A stretch of DNA of 64,000 bases from Castanea sativa (taxonomy: Eukaryota; Streptophyta; Magnoliopsida; Fagales; Fagaceae). The stretch spans positions 27,705,158 to 27,769,157 of the forward strand of contig NC_134024.1 of NCBI RefSeq assembly GCF_040712315.1. Direction: 5' to 3'. Of the stretch, positions 37,300 to 51,130 are shown one piece after another. The position numbers and the translations under genes are program-made. Within the stretch, counting starts at the first letter, position 1. Each line of letters opens with the position of its first letter. A model generated the notes under the pieces. It saw nothing but the letters and a program-made list of their open reading frames with translations, was not told the DNA's origin and ran no database searches.

Positions 37300-40200
37300 C
37301 TACTGCTAATCCACAACACAAGCATACCCTTTTAGGTGATGCATCTCATAGTCCTTAATTATATTCATTAATTGCATAATCAAGCCACTTTGATTAACTG
37401 CCTCATGGAGAACATGGGTCATCAAAATTAATGAAAGATGGCTTCCCTTCTATAATAGGGTATTAATTATCTCATATATTTGTAGTATGCATAATCTATT
37501 TTATAATATGTAGTGAGTCTCATAACTGTGTGAATTTATATATTGTGAAAGAAATAATGTATATATCGATGATATGAGATACCTTATTTTAAAAATAGGA
37601 TAGCTACATCCATTGGATTTGAGCCTTAGCATTAACACAAGTCAATATTTCTCTAGGTATACCTCTTCCACGTAGTAACATTGCCAACAATTAATAATCA
37701 ATAAATATTTGCATAAAACAAATGGCTTGATGTAATCTGCCCGATAAAAGAGTCTAACTTTATGGCAGGTTACAAGATGCTGCACCATACATGTGAAATG
37801 TATCATTTCTCTTGCCCATTATTATCACCTTGTTTAAATTTTTTAAAATATAGTTTTACTTATAATTCAAATCTCTACCGACTAATGTTCAACATGTAAT
37901 TCCCCCCTTTTGACTTTTACACATGGAAATGCTTCTGATGACAAGTACTTCAAACAATAAACTAATATTACTGATTTGTAGCCATAGTTTAAGGGCTAAG
38001 GAAGGCAGGTGAAGACTTTTATAAACAAAGCTATCATCAATCCCTAATTTAATACGTTGTCAACTTCATTGTATGAAATATATAAGAATATAATAGTTCT
38101 ATTTTTTGTTTTAAAAAAATTGTGGAATAAAGTGAATTTTTTAGTGGAAAAATTATCTGTAACTTTCACCAGCTATGTTGTATATATGTACACGTGGTGT
38201 ATCGTTGGCCATCTGATTTTATTCTGATTGTCCGAATGTTAGGGCACAATTCCAAGTTAACAGAGGAGATCATGAACTTGTTTAGAAAAATTAATGAATT
38301 CATTGCTGTACTTGTGGTACTTCAAAGTTTTAACTTCAAAACCCAAATGATTTTTTCAAACTCGATATTTTTTTTGGTCGGGGAAAACCATAGTTGAATA
38401 TTGCATTAGTGGCTAGCTAGGTGTGACGTCCTCATTAATCCTATTGTATACTTCATTGGTGTAACTTGCGCCACGTTGCATGGTTGATGTCATAACAATG
38501 TTTCCTAAATTATGGCTCTAATATACTAATACTTAGGTTGGATTGATATAATTATCAGGTAGGGTTGTAAATGAGTTTAGATTAGTTCATATGATTTTGT
38601 TCGAATACGAGCCAAATTTGCATTCAAGGTCTTCTCAAAAGGAAGAAATTTTTTTTTTTTTTTGAATTCAAGGTTTTAAGCTAGGAAGCATGTACAGGTG
38701 TGGGTATGTGTTAACCCAACGACATAAGTAAATTTTTAAAAATTCTAACATGACATGACAGATACGACATCATTATAATACTCCAAATGAAATGTTCTTA
38801 CTTTCTAAGTTTTAAGTAATATTTCGTTTGCATGGCTAATAAGGTAATTTTTTTTGGTCATAATGGAGGCAAAAATATAGGACTTTGGCTATCGTTAATA
38901 TGAAGAAGGGTCTCTAGGTCATTTGCTACTAAAATAAGTCGTATGACACATTAATATTTTCCTTTTGGTCATGTCTTCGAGCAAATCTTTAACCAATCTA
39001 ATTTGATCTGTAGTTGGCGCGTAATTGATTGGTATTTGAATATCAAACCTTTTGATTATCATTTGTTATCATAAACTTTTCAAAAGTTAATGCCATGATT
39101 TCTATTGTTTTATTAGAAAGATTAATTATGCTTTATGCCAAATAATTTGTTTCATGTTATAAGCTAATTCAAAGGAATTAATCATTTTGTCTTCAGAAGA
39201 AGATTTTTCATTTGTTTTTGTTATGAACCAAATATGATATGGTTGGAAGATTTTTTCCCCCCTAATTCTCCATCTTGTTGAACTTGTTAGAAGGTGAAAT
39301 ATTTTGATTATTAATTGAGATAAAATAATTTGGCTTGATGATGAACCAAATTATTCCATTAGCAAGATTAGACTGAATTCCTCTAATCATAATTTTCAAG
39401 GGAGTCACTAAAGTTTTTGTCTAAAACTTATATGTTCAAAATTGATTCATTTCTTGTCTGTGAGGCATTAAACAAATATATACTAATAAATTAATAATTA
39501 AATTATATTTGAAATTATTTTATTTTATTTTAATTAACTCATGAGTTAATTAAATAGAATGGTTTTTGTTTATAAACTTATAATATTAGATTGACCATTA
39601 ATATTGCATTCTTAAAATTGTAAGTATATATTTTTACTGTTAAATGAGTTATTTATACTATCAAAAAATTATTAAAAATAATTTGATTTCTTACAAATTT
39701 AATCTCATGTCTATATAAGTATGCTTTTATATATACATGCAAATATATAAACATATAATACCATATAAACCCTTTTTAAAAAAAAAAGGTCATATGCACT
39801 TAAATTGAGTCTCATGTTTACCATATTGTTTACAAATACATTGTTGTATTTGAGCAATTGACTGTTTAATAGACGAGATAAATTAAACCTGAACTTGAGA
39901 TTGATTAGTTTGCTAAATAAATAATAATTTTTCCAAACCAAACTTTTGACTATTCATAGATAATGCGGGTCATTTACAGCCTACATTGATCTAAGGCTTG
40001 AATTCATTATTTATACGTGAACTCTATCATATAGTGAAAGCAAGCTTTGGTTAATAAAATAAAATAGAAGTTTGAATAGCAGCTTTTGATTAGTAAAAGA
40101 ATAATAATAATATATTAAAATGCAAACTTGATATAAAAAAAAATTGGCAGTTTGACAGTGAATGAAACACGTCAGTTGGATACAGAGAACCAAGGAAGCT

Positions 40201-40572
40201 TAAAAAAAAGAAAAAAGAAAATAGAAAAGAAAAAAAGGGAAAGGATGTGATATAAACTTAGGACATTTGTTAACTGTCATGCATGCGAGTGAAGCTATTT
40301 TTTTTTTTTTTTGTGTGCGGAGGATTTGACCTCTATTATCCGCGTCTCACAAGAACTTGTATTTGTAGAGTGACTATCACACTCAAGGTATGGTTGTATT
40401 TTAAAAAAATTTTAATATTATTTTTATAGAAAATATAAAAAATTATAAAAAAAACTTGTTACTATTAATTTTTTTTCCCCATAAAAAGTTTTAAAAAATA
40501 CTTTCTAAACATCAATTAACTTCTCTCATTTTTAATAAACTTATGGTTGCAGAGAAGAAAGTGTAACTATCT
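37300..40572. other. AT-rich intergenic DNA, no gene seen
   Basis: The upstream region of the ACC oxidase gene merges into AT-rich DNA. A short segment near 38567-38610 (agggttgtaaatgagtttag) resembles the end of hAT-like elements such as the one at 7506. No coding frame longer than about 80 codons looks real. Confidence 0.5.
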
Positions 40573-40581
40573 CTCATTGGA

Positions 40582-40751
40582 CTTATAGGTTCCAGTTAGC
40601 TTAACTGATAAAGTCTCTGATAATTAAATAAGAGATTTGAGGTTCAATCACTGCCTATACTAAAAACTGATTAATATTTTAATTTGATAATAAAAAGTTA
40701 TCATTAAGAGTAGATGCTATAGATTGAAACTTAAAAAAAAAAAAAAAAAAA
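40582..40751 (+). mobile_element. tRNA-derived SINE, copy B, with 9-bp TSD
   Basis: The unit cttataggttccagttagct continues with an A-box-like ttaactgataaagtctctga and a B-box-like gaggttcaatcactgcc. It then runs through actgattaatattttaattt and ends gattgaaacttaaa in an A-run of about 20. The 9-mer ctcattgga flanks it on both sides (40573-40581 and 40752-40760). A-tail plus target duplication show retroposition. This is the best-preserved copy in the window. Confidence 0.85.
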
Positions 40752-40760
40752 CTCATTGGA

Positions 40761-43710
40761 ACCATCTCCTCTATACATCTCCCCAAGCTCTTTCAATCCC
40801 TAGGCATTTTCATTTCCCAATATTAATTTGCCATCAATGATTGAGGCTCGATTTTTAAAGTAAGGTTTCTGTTTAAAATATTGACTAATTAATGACATTC
40901 AGAAAATAATAAAAAGAAAACAAAAGAGTACTAAATAATGACAATTAAGCAGAATCCAGCCAAATGTAAACGTTAGAGTAGAGTGGAAAGTCAAGAGAAG
41001 CAACCTTTTCTTTCTTACTCTTTTAATATATATTTTATTGAACTGTTAAATATAATGCCAAAGATTCTAACAAACTCCTTGACATGTTTCTCAAAAAAAG
41101 AAAAAGAAAAACTTTTTTTTGACATAACTAAATTAACACAGAGAACTAAATTGCTAAGACCCACATTCTGGAATATTTTTTCCCTTGGTGAAATAAATAT
41201 TTTAACCATCAATTACATCTTCTCACTTTAATTTATTTATAAGTCAGTTTTCTAAAATTTTGTTAATCTCACTTATGTGCTTTAACTTTATCTGTTTTCA
41301 ATCTTGTTCTTTTGTCTAGTTCTATACAATCTATTAGCTTAAATATTTTTCAATTTTCAAAACAATGTAGTTTTGGTGAATTTAATATTGCGAATTTGAT
41401 GGAGGTGGACGGAAGGATTGTATTGGAAAAAATTGAATATTAAAAGATTGAAATGGAAAAAAAAAATCTTAAAGGATTAAATTGAAAACATGTCAAAAAT
41501 TGAGGCTACAATTGGTAATTTAACCAAATATAATTTACATAAATTATGTTAATCTTCACCATTCTTGCATTATATAAATAAAAGTGAAATAAAAATACTT
41601 GAAATGAACGATTGTGAATTCTGATCAAAATGGGTACCATAGAAGAAGCTTCTTCTATATATTCCTATATATGATAAAAAAGAAGCTTCAATACACCAAA
41701 GTGTTTTGCTTTACTATGTGCCATTAAGTTGTTATGCCATGCAGTATATATATTTTATAAACCTTGCGAAAATGTTATCAAAGAGGGAAGTTATTATGTT
41801 ATTAGCTGATGTAGTGATCAAGTGTAGAAGAGTGATTCAAAGTTTTTGATAAAAATGTTATGCGTCATGCCATATTGTAGAAAATCATCATCGTGGTTAG
41901 CTAGCCTAATATTGTCATATTCTATTGTAAACACTAAAGAGAAAGATTTGGTCTTCTAAAAAAAAAAAGAGAGAGAGAAAGATTTGCATGGGATTATTCT
42001 AATGGTTGATACAAGAAGAATATTTCAAATTTTAACGAATGGAACAAGTGCATAGTATAGTAAATCAACTTGGTGATTTTAAATCGTTTCAAAGGATGAT
42101 TATCAAGGCCTTAATTAAAGGATCAAGAGTTGATACATGCATGCTATTAAACCCTAGGTTAAATAGCGTAAATTAACAATGTTCCACAGAAATGGTCAAA
42201 GATCAACTCAGCTTTTGTATTTGAGTTATTAAACATAACTTTGAGTTTTTCTTCAACATTAAAGCATAAATTAGTTTATACTTAATTTTATATTTTCATT
42301 TATAATTTTGTATGATAAGGCGAACTTATCCAGACACATGCCTCAACAACAAATGCGTGGTCTCATCATTAGTAAATTTTTGTTGCAAATGAAATGTAAT
42401 CTCTTCTCCTAGTCTCCCACTTCCTTTCACCTTAATACCAATTTGCACTTCAAAGGAAAAAAAAAGAAAGAAAATCATGTATAGGGCAATCTTATCCTTT
42501 CAAATCTCTTTCATCATGTAAATTGAGCCCAATTTGTTACCATTTTTTACTAAACTAGTGTTATGGTCTACGTCTACCAAATGATGACAAGTCTAATAAT
42601 TTAAAGGTCAAGCAATGATTTTGGCCTTTTATGTTAGTGTTCAATTTTGTTCGTAATATATGTATTGTTTCAATTTGGTTAAATGCTTCATTTATAGTAC
42701 TTTTAAGTCTTATCCTATCTTACCATCACTATGCAAATTCCAATTGCTGATGTAACAACTATTTTCTATATAGGCATGTCTTTATCATGATGATGTTAAT
42801 GACATTATAGTCTAACATGTTATATGTGTTTATGGTGATTATAATTTGTGAGAGGAACCCACTTTGAAAGTAGAAAAATGAAAGAAAGAATAAGAGATTT
42901 AGAATTGAAGAACACATGTTCCGAGAATTTCACTCAAGCGAAATTCATTCTGTGTTGGTGAATGACATTTGAAAGGGAGCTGGCGCACAATATAATTTTT
43001 GCTTAGGTCTAAGCCTAAAGTCAGCACTGCAAGCCATTCATATAGTAGTAATAATTAACAAACTAGGATAAGAGTAACATTGTGCCATTTTTGAAGTTGT
43101 AAGGACTTATTGACTGACTAAGCTATTTAAGAACTTTTCCAACCTGGTTGGACTACTTTTCTTAGCCCCTTCAATGTTCACGAATTTCCAATTTGTGACT
43201 GACTTTACCACAACAACTTGATTTCAGTAGTAGTTGGTGCAAAGTTCTTCTTAGTAATATGCTTCAACAATAATCTAGAAATAGCTCCGTAAAACAACCC
43301 AAAGCCTAAAGTGTCGCAGCAAATTTTCTCAATGTGTGTCTTCTCTCTTATGATGATAGCCACAAAATATAACTTTTATACCTTTGAAAACTTTAGTGTA
43401 CGGATCCCAAGTGAGCTAGGTCATCATGGGCTGAAATTAAAAGTTACATAGTAGAATCCTGTCGCTCGTTCTGTTGAGAGGTATAGAGGCTAGAGTTGAG
43501 GTTCATCAAACCTCGATTGATTGAGTAGAGTCAAGCAGGAGTTGAGACCATTGGGCCTTCACTGTTTTGAGCAAAATCTTGAGTAGTTTAAGTTCTTGTG
43601 TTTTCAACATACTTTTTCAACCTTATTTTAGATACTAAAACTAAAACTCAAATATATCAAAGGTGTGTTTTGACTTGAATTTGCCAACTCAACAACATTT
43701 GAACTTAACA
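40761..43710. other. Intergenic DNA, no gene seen
   Basis: AT-rich. No TIRs, LTR ends or coding signal that I could support. Short ORFs here have no domain features. Confidence 0.45.
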
Positions 43711-43715
43711 AACAT

Positions 43716-44556
43716 TGTTAGGTTCTAAGATCTTTAGATTTAAATGTATTAGAATACTAATTTGTAATGTTGGCAAACCATGATCAAAACGTTTTAGTTT
43801 TGTTTAGACTGCTCAAAGTATGTGTCTTTTATGTAAAGTTAGAATTGAGTTGGTGCAGAATTTACTGTGCAATTCTGCCTGGCTCGATCAATTGATCGGA
43901 AATCAGACTCGACCGATCGAAAGTTGTGTAGATTATTTTTCTGCAGAATTTTCCAACTCAGCCCAAGTCCGTTTTACGTGTAGGGTTTTATGTTTTGCTC
44001 TAGGTATAAAAGGGAAAACCCTAACCACGTTTTCAGAGGTTGTTGATGCTGTGTGTGTGAATCTTCTGTGAGATATAAAGGTGTTTGCCTTCACTCATAC
44101 TTAGGGTTATCAATGATCAAGATTATGTCAAGAACTTAATGATCATTCAGTTGCTGCATTAAGAGTTTAAAGATATACAAGCGGGAGTGCTTGTGCTTGC
44201 TGGGAATCCAAGAAAGAAGTAGTTCGTGGACTCGGAGCTATCACGTGGTCGTGGTAGTAAGTTTCCTATTTGAGGTAGTAATACGATGATAGTGGTCTAA
44301 GTCGCTATTGTGTAAACTTCAATTCTTTCATAGTGGATTCAGTTTTACCTTGAGGATAGCTAGGTTAAATCCTCCCCAAGTTTTTTACCGGTTTGGTTTT
44401 CCTGGATCGTCATATCATTGTGTTATTTATTTTTCCGCTGCTTTGCATGATATGATTTATATGTGTTAACCTAGATCTACGTAATTTATCTAAGTTAATC
44501 ACTTGACTAAATAACTAGGTTAATTTGGTTATATTTAAGGGGTCTAAAAATGTACA
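43716..44556 (+). mobile_element. Solo LTR (841 bp) with perfect 5-bp TSD
   Basis: It starts TGTTAGGTTC and ends AAATGTACA (TG...CA), with the 5-bp target duplication aacat at 43711-43715 and 44557-44561. A TATA-like ggtataaaagg lies near 44004, followed by a transcribed-leader-like region. It contains short palindromic atcgatc-like motifs (near 43881-43920) also seen in the Copia element at 55817-63188. No internal domain remains. Confidence 0.87.
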
Positions 44557-44561
44557 AACAT

Positions 44562-45886
44562 TATATTATAATATCGTTGAACCAAGGTTTGGGGGTTTTT
44601 TTTTTTAATTATAATTTGAAACTTAGATGGTGTCTCTTATTTTGACAGTTTTATTTCATTCAAAATTAGTAATATAGTTAGCCCAAAATATATGATAATG
44701 TAAGGTACCAACTTGGACGCCGTAATACGAGGTAACTTCTTTCAACTAACAACATAGAGTAATTTTTGCAAGCATGTTTCCTGTAAATTAAAAAGAAAAG
44801 CTTTGCCATGAAAGGGAACAAGAAAAATTGAATAGCCCAAGGCCTCAAAAATATAACTAGTCTTCTTTGGTGAAGGCAACGCGCTTCTCCATCGATAATG
44901 GTATACTTCCTAGGGAAGAGATGCACTATTCTTATTATTATTATAAGAGCCATATTAATGGGTTTTCCTTTCAAAGGATTTAGTGAGGTGCTTTAAGAGT
45001 ATTGAATAGTCATCAATTGTTAGCAAATGAGTGCTCATCTTTAATCAATAATTTGGATTTGTTCAACAAAAAAGTACTACTTATAAAATTAATTAACTGA
45101 GATCCATATATAAGTTGTGCATGTTTGAAATTGATAATGAATGATGTATTTTTGTTTTAAAAATCAAGCATAGATTTGAGTTTTTCTTGGGAAAATAATA
45201 GGTAAAAAAAAGAACTTTATTTTATTTTATTTTTATAAAAAAAAACATTTATTACTTCTTAATAGGTGTCTTAAGGGACTTGCCAACAATTTTCTTATTA
45301 TTTATGAGGCATCCATAATAGGACTTTTGATACATTCCCCCAAGACATTGTCCATAAAGGATAGCCTAGTGTTTCCTTTGGAAGAAGTGTTGCATGGTAG
45401 TTTATTATAGTGATTCCCTTCCTTTCATCCAAAGGAGTCTCTGTCTCTCTCTCTCTGTGTCACACACATGGTGCTGAGTAATAGTGACCCTCACACGTTA
45501 CTCATAAGGGTGACATAAAGAAAAAATTGGTCTAGGGTGCCTGTACATAGATATGGTTTGTGGTCTTTGTCCTTCATTTTTTTTAAAACTAATCTCATCG
45601 AAATCATTGTTAATATTTTAATAATCACCTATAAAATAGTTAGCAAAAATAGTTTATTAGCTAGCAGAGTCATGGGCATGGTCGGCATAACCTATTTTCT
45701 AATTACTTTTTTTCTCAAATTTAGTGGGCATTCGGTTGATTAATTAATTAATTAATCACCGATTGGCTTTGGATTAATTAATTCATTCTTTAAGAGAAAA
45801 TTTAATCATAAATGATTAAAATGGAAGCCCCTATGGGTCAATCGATGCAATGACCCAATCTTAGTAGTTTGACAATTTCAAAACTT
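44562..45886. other. Intergenic DNA, no gene seen
   Basis: AT-rich; contains a CT/GT microsatellite near 45436-45468 and a repeated ttaa/taat stretch near 45740-45782. No coding signal. Confidence 0.45.
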
Positions 45887-46110
45887 GATTAAAAATTTAA
45901 AGCATCCTTGTTAGTTACATAACTACCTGCAACCGAATTTAACCATTCCGTAATGAGATTATTATATTCATATGCATGTCTTCCGACGGTGACCCTGTTC
46001 TTATTTTTATTGATAGCATAGAACACAATTAACTTTATATTTCTTTCTTCTCAAAAAATAAAAACTTAATATTTCTTTCTTCATGCAATGACGACTTTTC
46101 TAGAAGCTTT
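45887..46110. repeat. Dispersed duplication, copy 1
   Basis: The segment from gattaaaaatttaaagcatc through agcatccttgttag, taactacctgcaacc and ccgtaat to atttctttctt and gacttttctaga is clearly related to 51131-51345. The two are direct repeats about 5.2 kb apart with indels and base changes. Confidence 0.75.
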
Positions 46111-46286
46111 TTTTTTTTTTTTTTTTCCATTAGGAATTTTAGGAGAGCTTTTCATTAATATTCACAGGAGAAGGATTAACAAGGGCCTTAAGAGCAACAA
46201 TTAAGGTGTGTTTAATGTTTCATTAAATGATATTTTTAAAAATTAAAGTCAAATTGTACCTATATATCAAGAAAAAGTAAGGAAGT

Positions 46287-46885
46287 CAATACCGTACTGG
46301 AAGCTGTACCGGATTAGCCACTGGTACGATATATTTTGGATACCGGTCACTACCGGCGTATTGTTTCGGGTTTACTGCTATTTTGTATATTTAATACACA
46401 CACATACATAAAATCTCTATTTACACACACATACACACACAGACTCTCCAACTTTTAGTCTCATAATGACATTCCATTTCAACTATTGTATACTGATTGA
46501 TACAGCAATCTAAAGATCAACTGAAGATTAAAATTAATGCATGTAAAACAGTTAAAAAAAGAAGAAAATGGAACTCCTAATTCAAATACCAAATCCAAAT
46601 TAAGTAAAAGAATTGGAGAGATTAAAGGTTAGGTGAAATAATGAAATTATCTACAAAATACTTTCATTATTGATTATTTTAAAGACAAAAACTGCCACAA
46701 TTACAAAAAAAAAAAAAAAAACATTTTGTGTTTCGGTTCGGTATGGCCAGTACGCAGTCAGTATGGCCAAAATTTGTCGGTATGGCCGATACGCGGCCGA
46801 TGCAGCCGGTATTTTTTCCGGTATGAAATAGGAGGGTATCTGTACCGGTACACTAACCGGTACTGGCTGGTACGGTACAGTATCA
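46287..46885. mobile_element. Possible TIR element rich in GGTAC/CCGGTA motifs
   Basis: The left end (caataccgtactggaagctg, then taccgg) and the complement of 46850-46885 (attgatactgtaccgtacca, then gtaccgg) are imperfect inverted repeats. Many CCGGTA and TACCGG palindromes lie inside. No transposase. The element is partly overlapped by the tandem duplication at 46652, so its exact limits are uncertain. Confidence 0.4.
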
Positions 46886-47375
46886 ATAACACTGAGAAAA
46901 AAGTGAAAAACACAAAAATGTAATAAATTTGTACATAAAAACAAATAAATCAATGACAAATGTATTTTTCTTTTTGAAAAGCATGTATTATAATTGTGAG
47001 AAAAGTTAACAGGTACAAAATACTTTCATTATTGATTATTTTAGAGACAAAAACTGCCACAATTACAAAAAAAAAAAAAAAACATTTTGTGTTTCGGTTC
47101 GGTATGGCCAGTACGCAGTCAGTATGGCCAAAATTTGTCGGTATGGCCGATACGCGGCCGATGCAGCCGGTATTTTTTCCGGTATGAAATAGGAGGGTAT
47201 CTGTACCGGTACACTAACCGGTACTGGCTGGTACGGTACAGTACAATATCAATAACACTGAGAAAAAAGTGAAAAACACAAAAATGTAATAAATTTGTAC
47301 ATAAAAAATCAATGACAAATGTATTTTTCTTTTTGAAAAGCATGTATTATAATTGTGAGAAAAGTTAACAGGTAC
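46652..47375. repeat. Two-copy tandem duplication, unit 362 bp
   Basis: Copy 1 (46652-47013) and copy 2 (47014-47375) start with tacaaaatactttcattatt and end with gagaaaagttaacaggtac. They differ by a base change (ttaaag to ttagag), the length of an A-run, a 5-base gain (gtacaatatc) and a small deletion near aaaacaaataaatc. The high identity means a recent event or an assembly duplication. Confidence 0.9.
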
Positions 47376-47540
47376 ACTAAGAGTATTGACTTAGGATATA
47401 TTTTTAGAAGCTTTTTATGAGAAAAGAAAAAACAATTAATTTTGTAAATCTTTGTTTTCTCTAATTTATATATTTTTTTATAGAATTTAATTTTAATCCT
47501 TAGTACACTCTTTAATAAGAAAAATAAATTTTTTTTTGTT

Positions 47541-47676
47541 GAGTTTTTACATTCTTGATGATAGTTTTTTATCATCAGACTAAGACACCAATCGGTTTTT
47601 GGTGTAGGTGGAGATTTATCTTAAATCTTTTATTTAACCATTAAAAGATTTTACCAGTTGAGCTAACTAGAACCTA
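47541..47676 (-). mobile_element. tRNA-derived SINE, copy C (minus strand)
   Basis: Read on the minus strand: ggttctagttagctcaactg then gtaaaatctttt (A-box-like), a divergent B-box region (agataaatctccacc), then caaaaaccgattggtgtctt, agtctgatgataaa and ctatcatcaag. The order of blocks matches copies A and B. No clear A-tail or target duplication. Confidence 0.7.
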
Positions 47677-48188
47677 CCTAAATAAATAAATAAATAAACG
47701 TGTTTACAAAATGAAAGTTTTGGCCCTTCTTCATTATTATAAAATAATGGAGTTTTCATTACTTTTTTTGATCTCGACACTTTTTCCATGCACGTAGCGT
47801 TCATGAAGACCTAGTAAAACCTATAATGATTCAACAATGTTATCATAATATTAAAATCCAAAATAAACCTTTGATGGTGCGTAATTTTGTACTACCCAAA
47901 AAAGAAGAAGAGCGGAAATTGATACGTACGTACCATTATCATTAAGTTTTTTTAAATTTAAAATTTATTTTATAAGAAATGATAATAAACTTTATCTATT
48001 TGTTACTGATTCAATGTTAGATCTTATCAGAAAAATGAGCTATTATCTTAGGATTTATGTTGGGATTAAAGTAATACACCTTTACTATATATAACCCGTA
48101 TTATAAATTATAAAGAGCTTATTAGAGCATATATAGAGAGTTTAATCTTAGGCTAATCATAGGCTAAACCTAGGATTTTCATTAATAG

Positions 48189-48973
48189 TGTAGAGATAAA
48201 GGGTCTAAAAAAAGATATTGGGCCGTGGGGCTGTGTTCGAGGACATTAAGTCGTCCGGAAACAGGTGGATATTAACAAGGACGTACAAATTAGTAAGCTA
48301 TGGAAGAGGTCTGGTCATAAAGGATTGTGAGTGTAGTCCGAGAAGAAATACCTCCTCGGTTAAAGATTTGATCTTTCATAAAAAACAACACACCAGACAA
48401 TCATACTGGTAAAGATAAGCATTAGAAGGGAATAAGACAAAGGAAATGTGGGAAGTATCTAGGAGAAATTTGCTACCATTGCATTAAATGCTCTGCAACT
48501 AACTCTCTGGTCGCATTAATGTGGAGATGATACTTGAGCGAAAACATGCAGCCTTACAGCTATCCACAAAGACTTCAGGAAGGTGCTAATGGGAGATGGA
48601 TCAAGATCAGCAATTTGGTTTACACGTGGAGGGCTAAGATGAAGTAAAACAAGGGAATATAAAGAGGAGAAATCCCATTATAGGATGCATTGGATAATCT
48701 AGAGAGAAAAATCACTGTATACTCAAGAATTGTAATTATGTTTAAGATTGAGAGAAATATATAAGAACTACCATCCTCGGACTTTGCCGATGAGGATTTT
48801 CGTTGCATTACACTGTTTATTTATGCTTTCAAATATCATTTAGCCTACTGTGATTATTGTCTAATACCTTGAAGTTCAGTTTCTAGCTCACTTTCTACAA
48901 ATTCATTATTTTGGGCTCTTTGGGTTTGAGTCCTTATCACTTTTGGACTTTTCAAGCAAAACGTGCCCTAACA
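48189..48973 (+). mobile_element. Probable solo LTR, 785 bp
   Basis: It starts TGTAGAGATA and ends CGTGCCCTAACA (TG...CA). Flanking 5-mers are aatag (48184-48188) and agtag (48974-48978), one mismatch. The body has repeated cgaggac/cctcgg-type motifs (cctcctcgg, catcctcgg) and a TATA-like gaatataaaga near 48656. No primer-binding site follows. The boundaries rest on the imperfect duplication. Confidence 0.6.
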
Positions 48974-49174
48974 AGTAGGATCAGTATTACTTTACTTGAA
49001 CTAGACTAATTAAATGGGTTTAGGTTTTGCATAAATCTCTTATTTTTGAATATGGTGTAAGATATAAAAAAAACCTTAATATTCACTCTAGAACCACAAT
49101 AATTTTTACAAAACATTTTACAATTGTTGATACGAGTGATAATTTGTGTTTGTATGTTGTATTTATGACATGTC

Positions 49175-49655
49175 GAGATATGGGTATTTGAAGACATGGC
49201 TCAACTCTAACCTATTTAATAATCGTGTTAAACCCCCCTCCTTCAATCATAACACAACCCATTAATTAAGCAGGTTGACATGACATAACTTATTTCAATC
49301 TATTTAATATACAAGTTAATAAGATTAAAGTAAGGAGAGAGTTTTTTTCTTTATTTTGAGTTAAAGTTTCAGAGACTTTAGAATTTCAATAAACACTTTA
49401 TCAATATAACCATTAAATTATTTTAATTATGTAACTATATTTAGAATTCAAATTTATCTGAGAGAAAATGATATTTATTTATATTAATCGGTAATTTTGG
49501 GTTAAACATGTCAACACATAATTGACCAATTTCTTAGTTGTGTGAAGCATGCCAACTCATTTTTGACACTAACCTATTTATACTAAACACTAACATGTAA
49601 AAAATCGTGTCATATTCGTAGCATGTTTGCGTGTCATGTTAAATATTGCCACCTT
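49175..49655. mobile_element. Possible hAT-like remnant
   Basis: Motifs of the type cgtgttaaaccc, gttgacatgacataac, catgtcaacacataat and, at the right, cgtgtcatgttaaatattgcc resemble plant non-autonomous hAT elements ending in ...ATTGCCACC. I could not find matching termini or a target duplication. Confidence 0.3.
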
Positions 49656-49659
49656 TAAC

Positions 49660-51130
49660 TATGAAGGTGGCAAGTTGTTAATAGTAAATGATAAAGTGAT
49701 GTTAACGGTAGGTTGAAATAAAAACCAATAAAAACCTGTCATCTCAATTGTTATGTCTACAGTATTACTTAGAATATAATAGAAATGTAGTTACTTCTAA
49801 TGATAAAGAGGAGCCAAACCGTGCAATGGATGTCGAAAGTTTTGCAACTTAGTGACATAATTGGTCTCCCTTATAAGCCAAGTTTGGAATCCCTCTTTCC
49901 CGCTTGTAACAATTAAAACAATCCTCATTTGTAAAAGTAAAAAATATAATAAAAAATATGGAGAGAAGAAGCAGAGAAACCAATAACGTTTCAAAATGAA
50001 AGAAAAACAAATTTCATTTACATTATTAACCAAAAAATATTAAAAGAAAAGAAAATCTGCATTCTCTAAATTTTACTTTCTTCGAATTCTACATGTAAAA
50101 TCATGAGCTGATAACAAATATCTTTTGGGTAAGGACTAATGGTGGCTTTAGGAATTTTTTTGAGGGTGGTCATTTAGAAACTTAAAAGATACAAAATCTT
50201 ATAAAAAGAGAACTTTATATATTGACGAAAAAAAAAAAAAAACCATACACAAAAATAAAGTTTTACAATTTCCTTCTACGAATTTTCTTATTTTGAAATC
50301 GTTACATGATAGTCTCATTATCAATATTACAAACAACATCTCTTTCAAAATTTTAGTTAAATAAAATTTTTCTTGGACTTTTTTTTTTATATTTGTAAGG
50401 ACCTAATATATTGTTAAAAAGACCAAAGTTTGAGGACAAAGTTTGATTACAAACTTAACATTGCTACATAATTTGAAAATCTCACTAAAATATTAACATT
50501 GCTACATATTTTGAAATTTTAATAATTGAATTGCATGTTCTCTATATTCTTAAAACATATGTCGAATTTCATGACAATTAGATGTTATTTACTATTCAAT
50601 TCATAAACTTATTTTTATATGTATAATTTTAGACTACAAAAACTCAAAGTTTAAATATTTAATTGATGACTATTGATCTTTGATTTTTTTTGAAATTTTG
50701 CAAGTAAGGAGGATATAAAAAGAAAATGTGATTAAATTGTAGATTTCTTAAAATTCATATTCAATAAAAAAAATATTAAATGGAGTTATAGCTTTACTCT
50801 ACAACCAAGTTTATTGCTAAAATTTGTCCAAAATTTAATTACGCTGTGCCTAAAAAATATTTAGGGCGGTTACAAAGTTTTTACAAAAATCAAAAAATTT
50901 TAAAATTTATATATAATAACTATTTTGTTAGGTGAGGGTGATTCTGTAACCACCTAGACTCTATGGGAGCCGCCCCTGGTAAAGACTATCGTTTTCAGTT
51001 GGAAAAGAAAAAACAATCTTCTTCCATCATTCCCATACTTGTTAGCTTCTTCTAACAAGCAAAGTACATTATCATCTAATAGAAACAAAACATAAATAAA
51101 TTAAGTCAACTAATCATTTTGTAAATTCAT
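49660..51130. other. AT-rich intergenic DNA, no gene seen
   Basis: Nothing supported: low-complexity AT-rich sequence with A and T runs and short ORFs only. Confidence 0.45.

Noticed and set aside
40582..40751. tRNA gene
   Set aside because: A- and B-box-like motifs are present, but there is no cloverleaf-closing acceptor stem. The A-tail and the 9-bp duplication show a SINE.
46651..47343. Repeated 61-102 codon ORFs on both strands
   Set aside because: Products of the tandem duplication and the CCGGTAC-rich element; they appear in pairs for that reason only.
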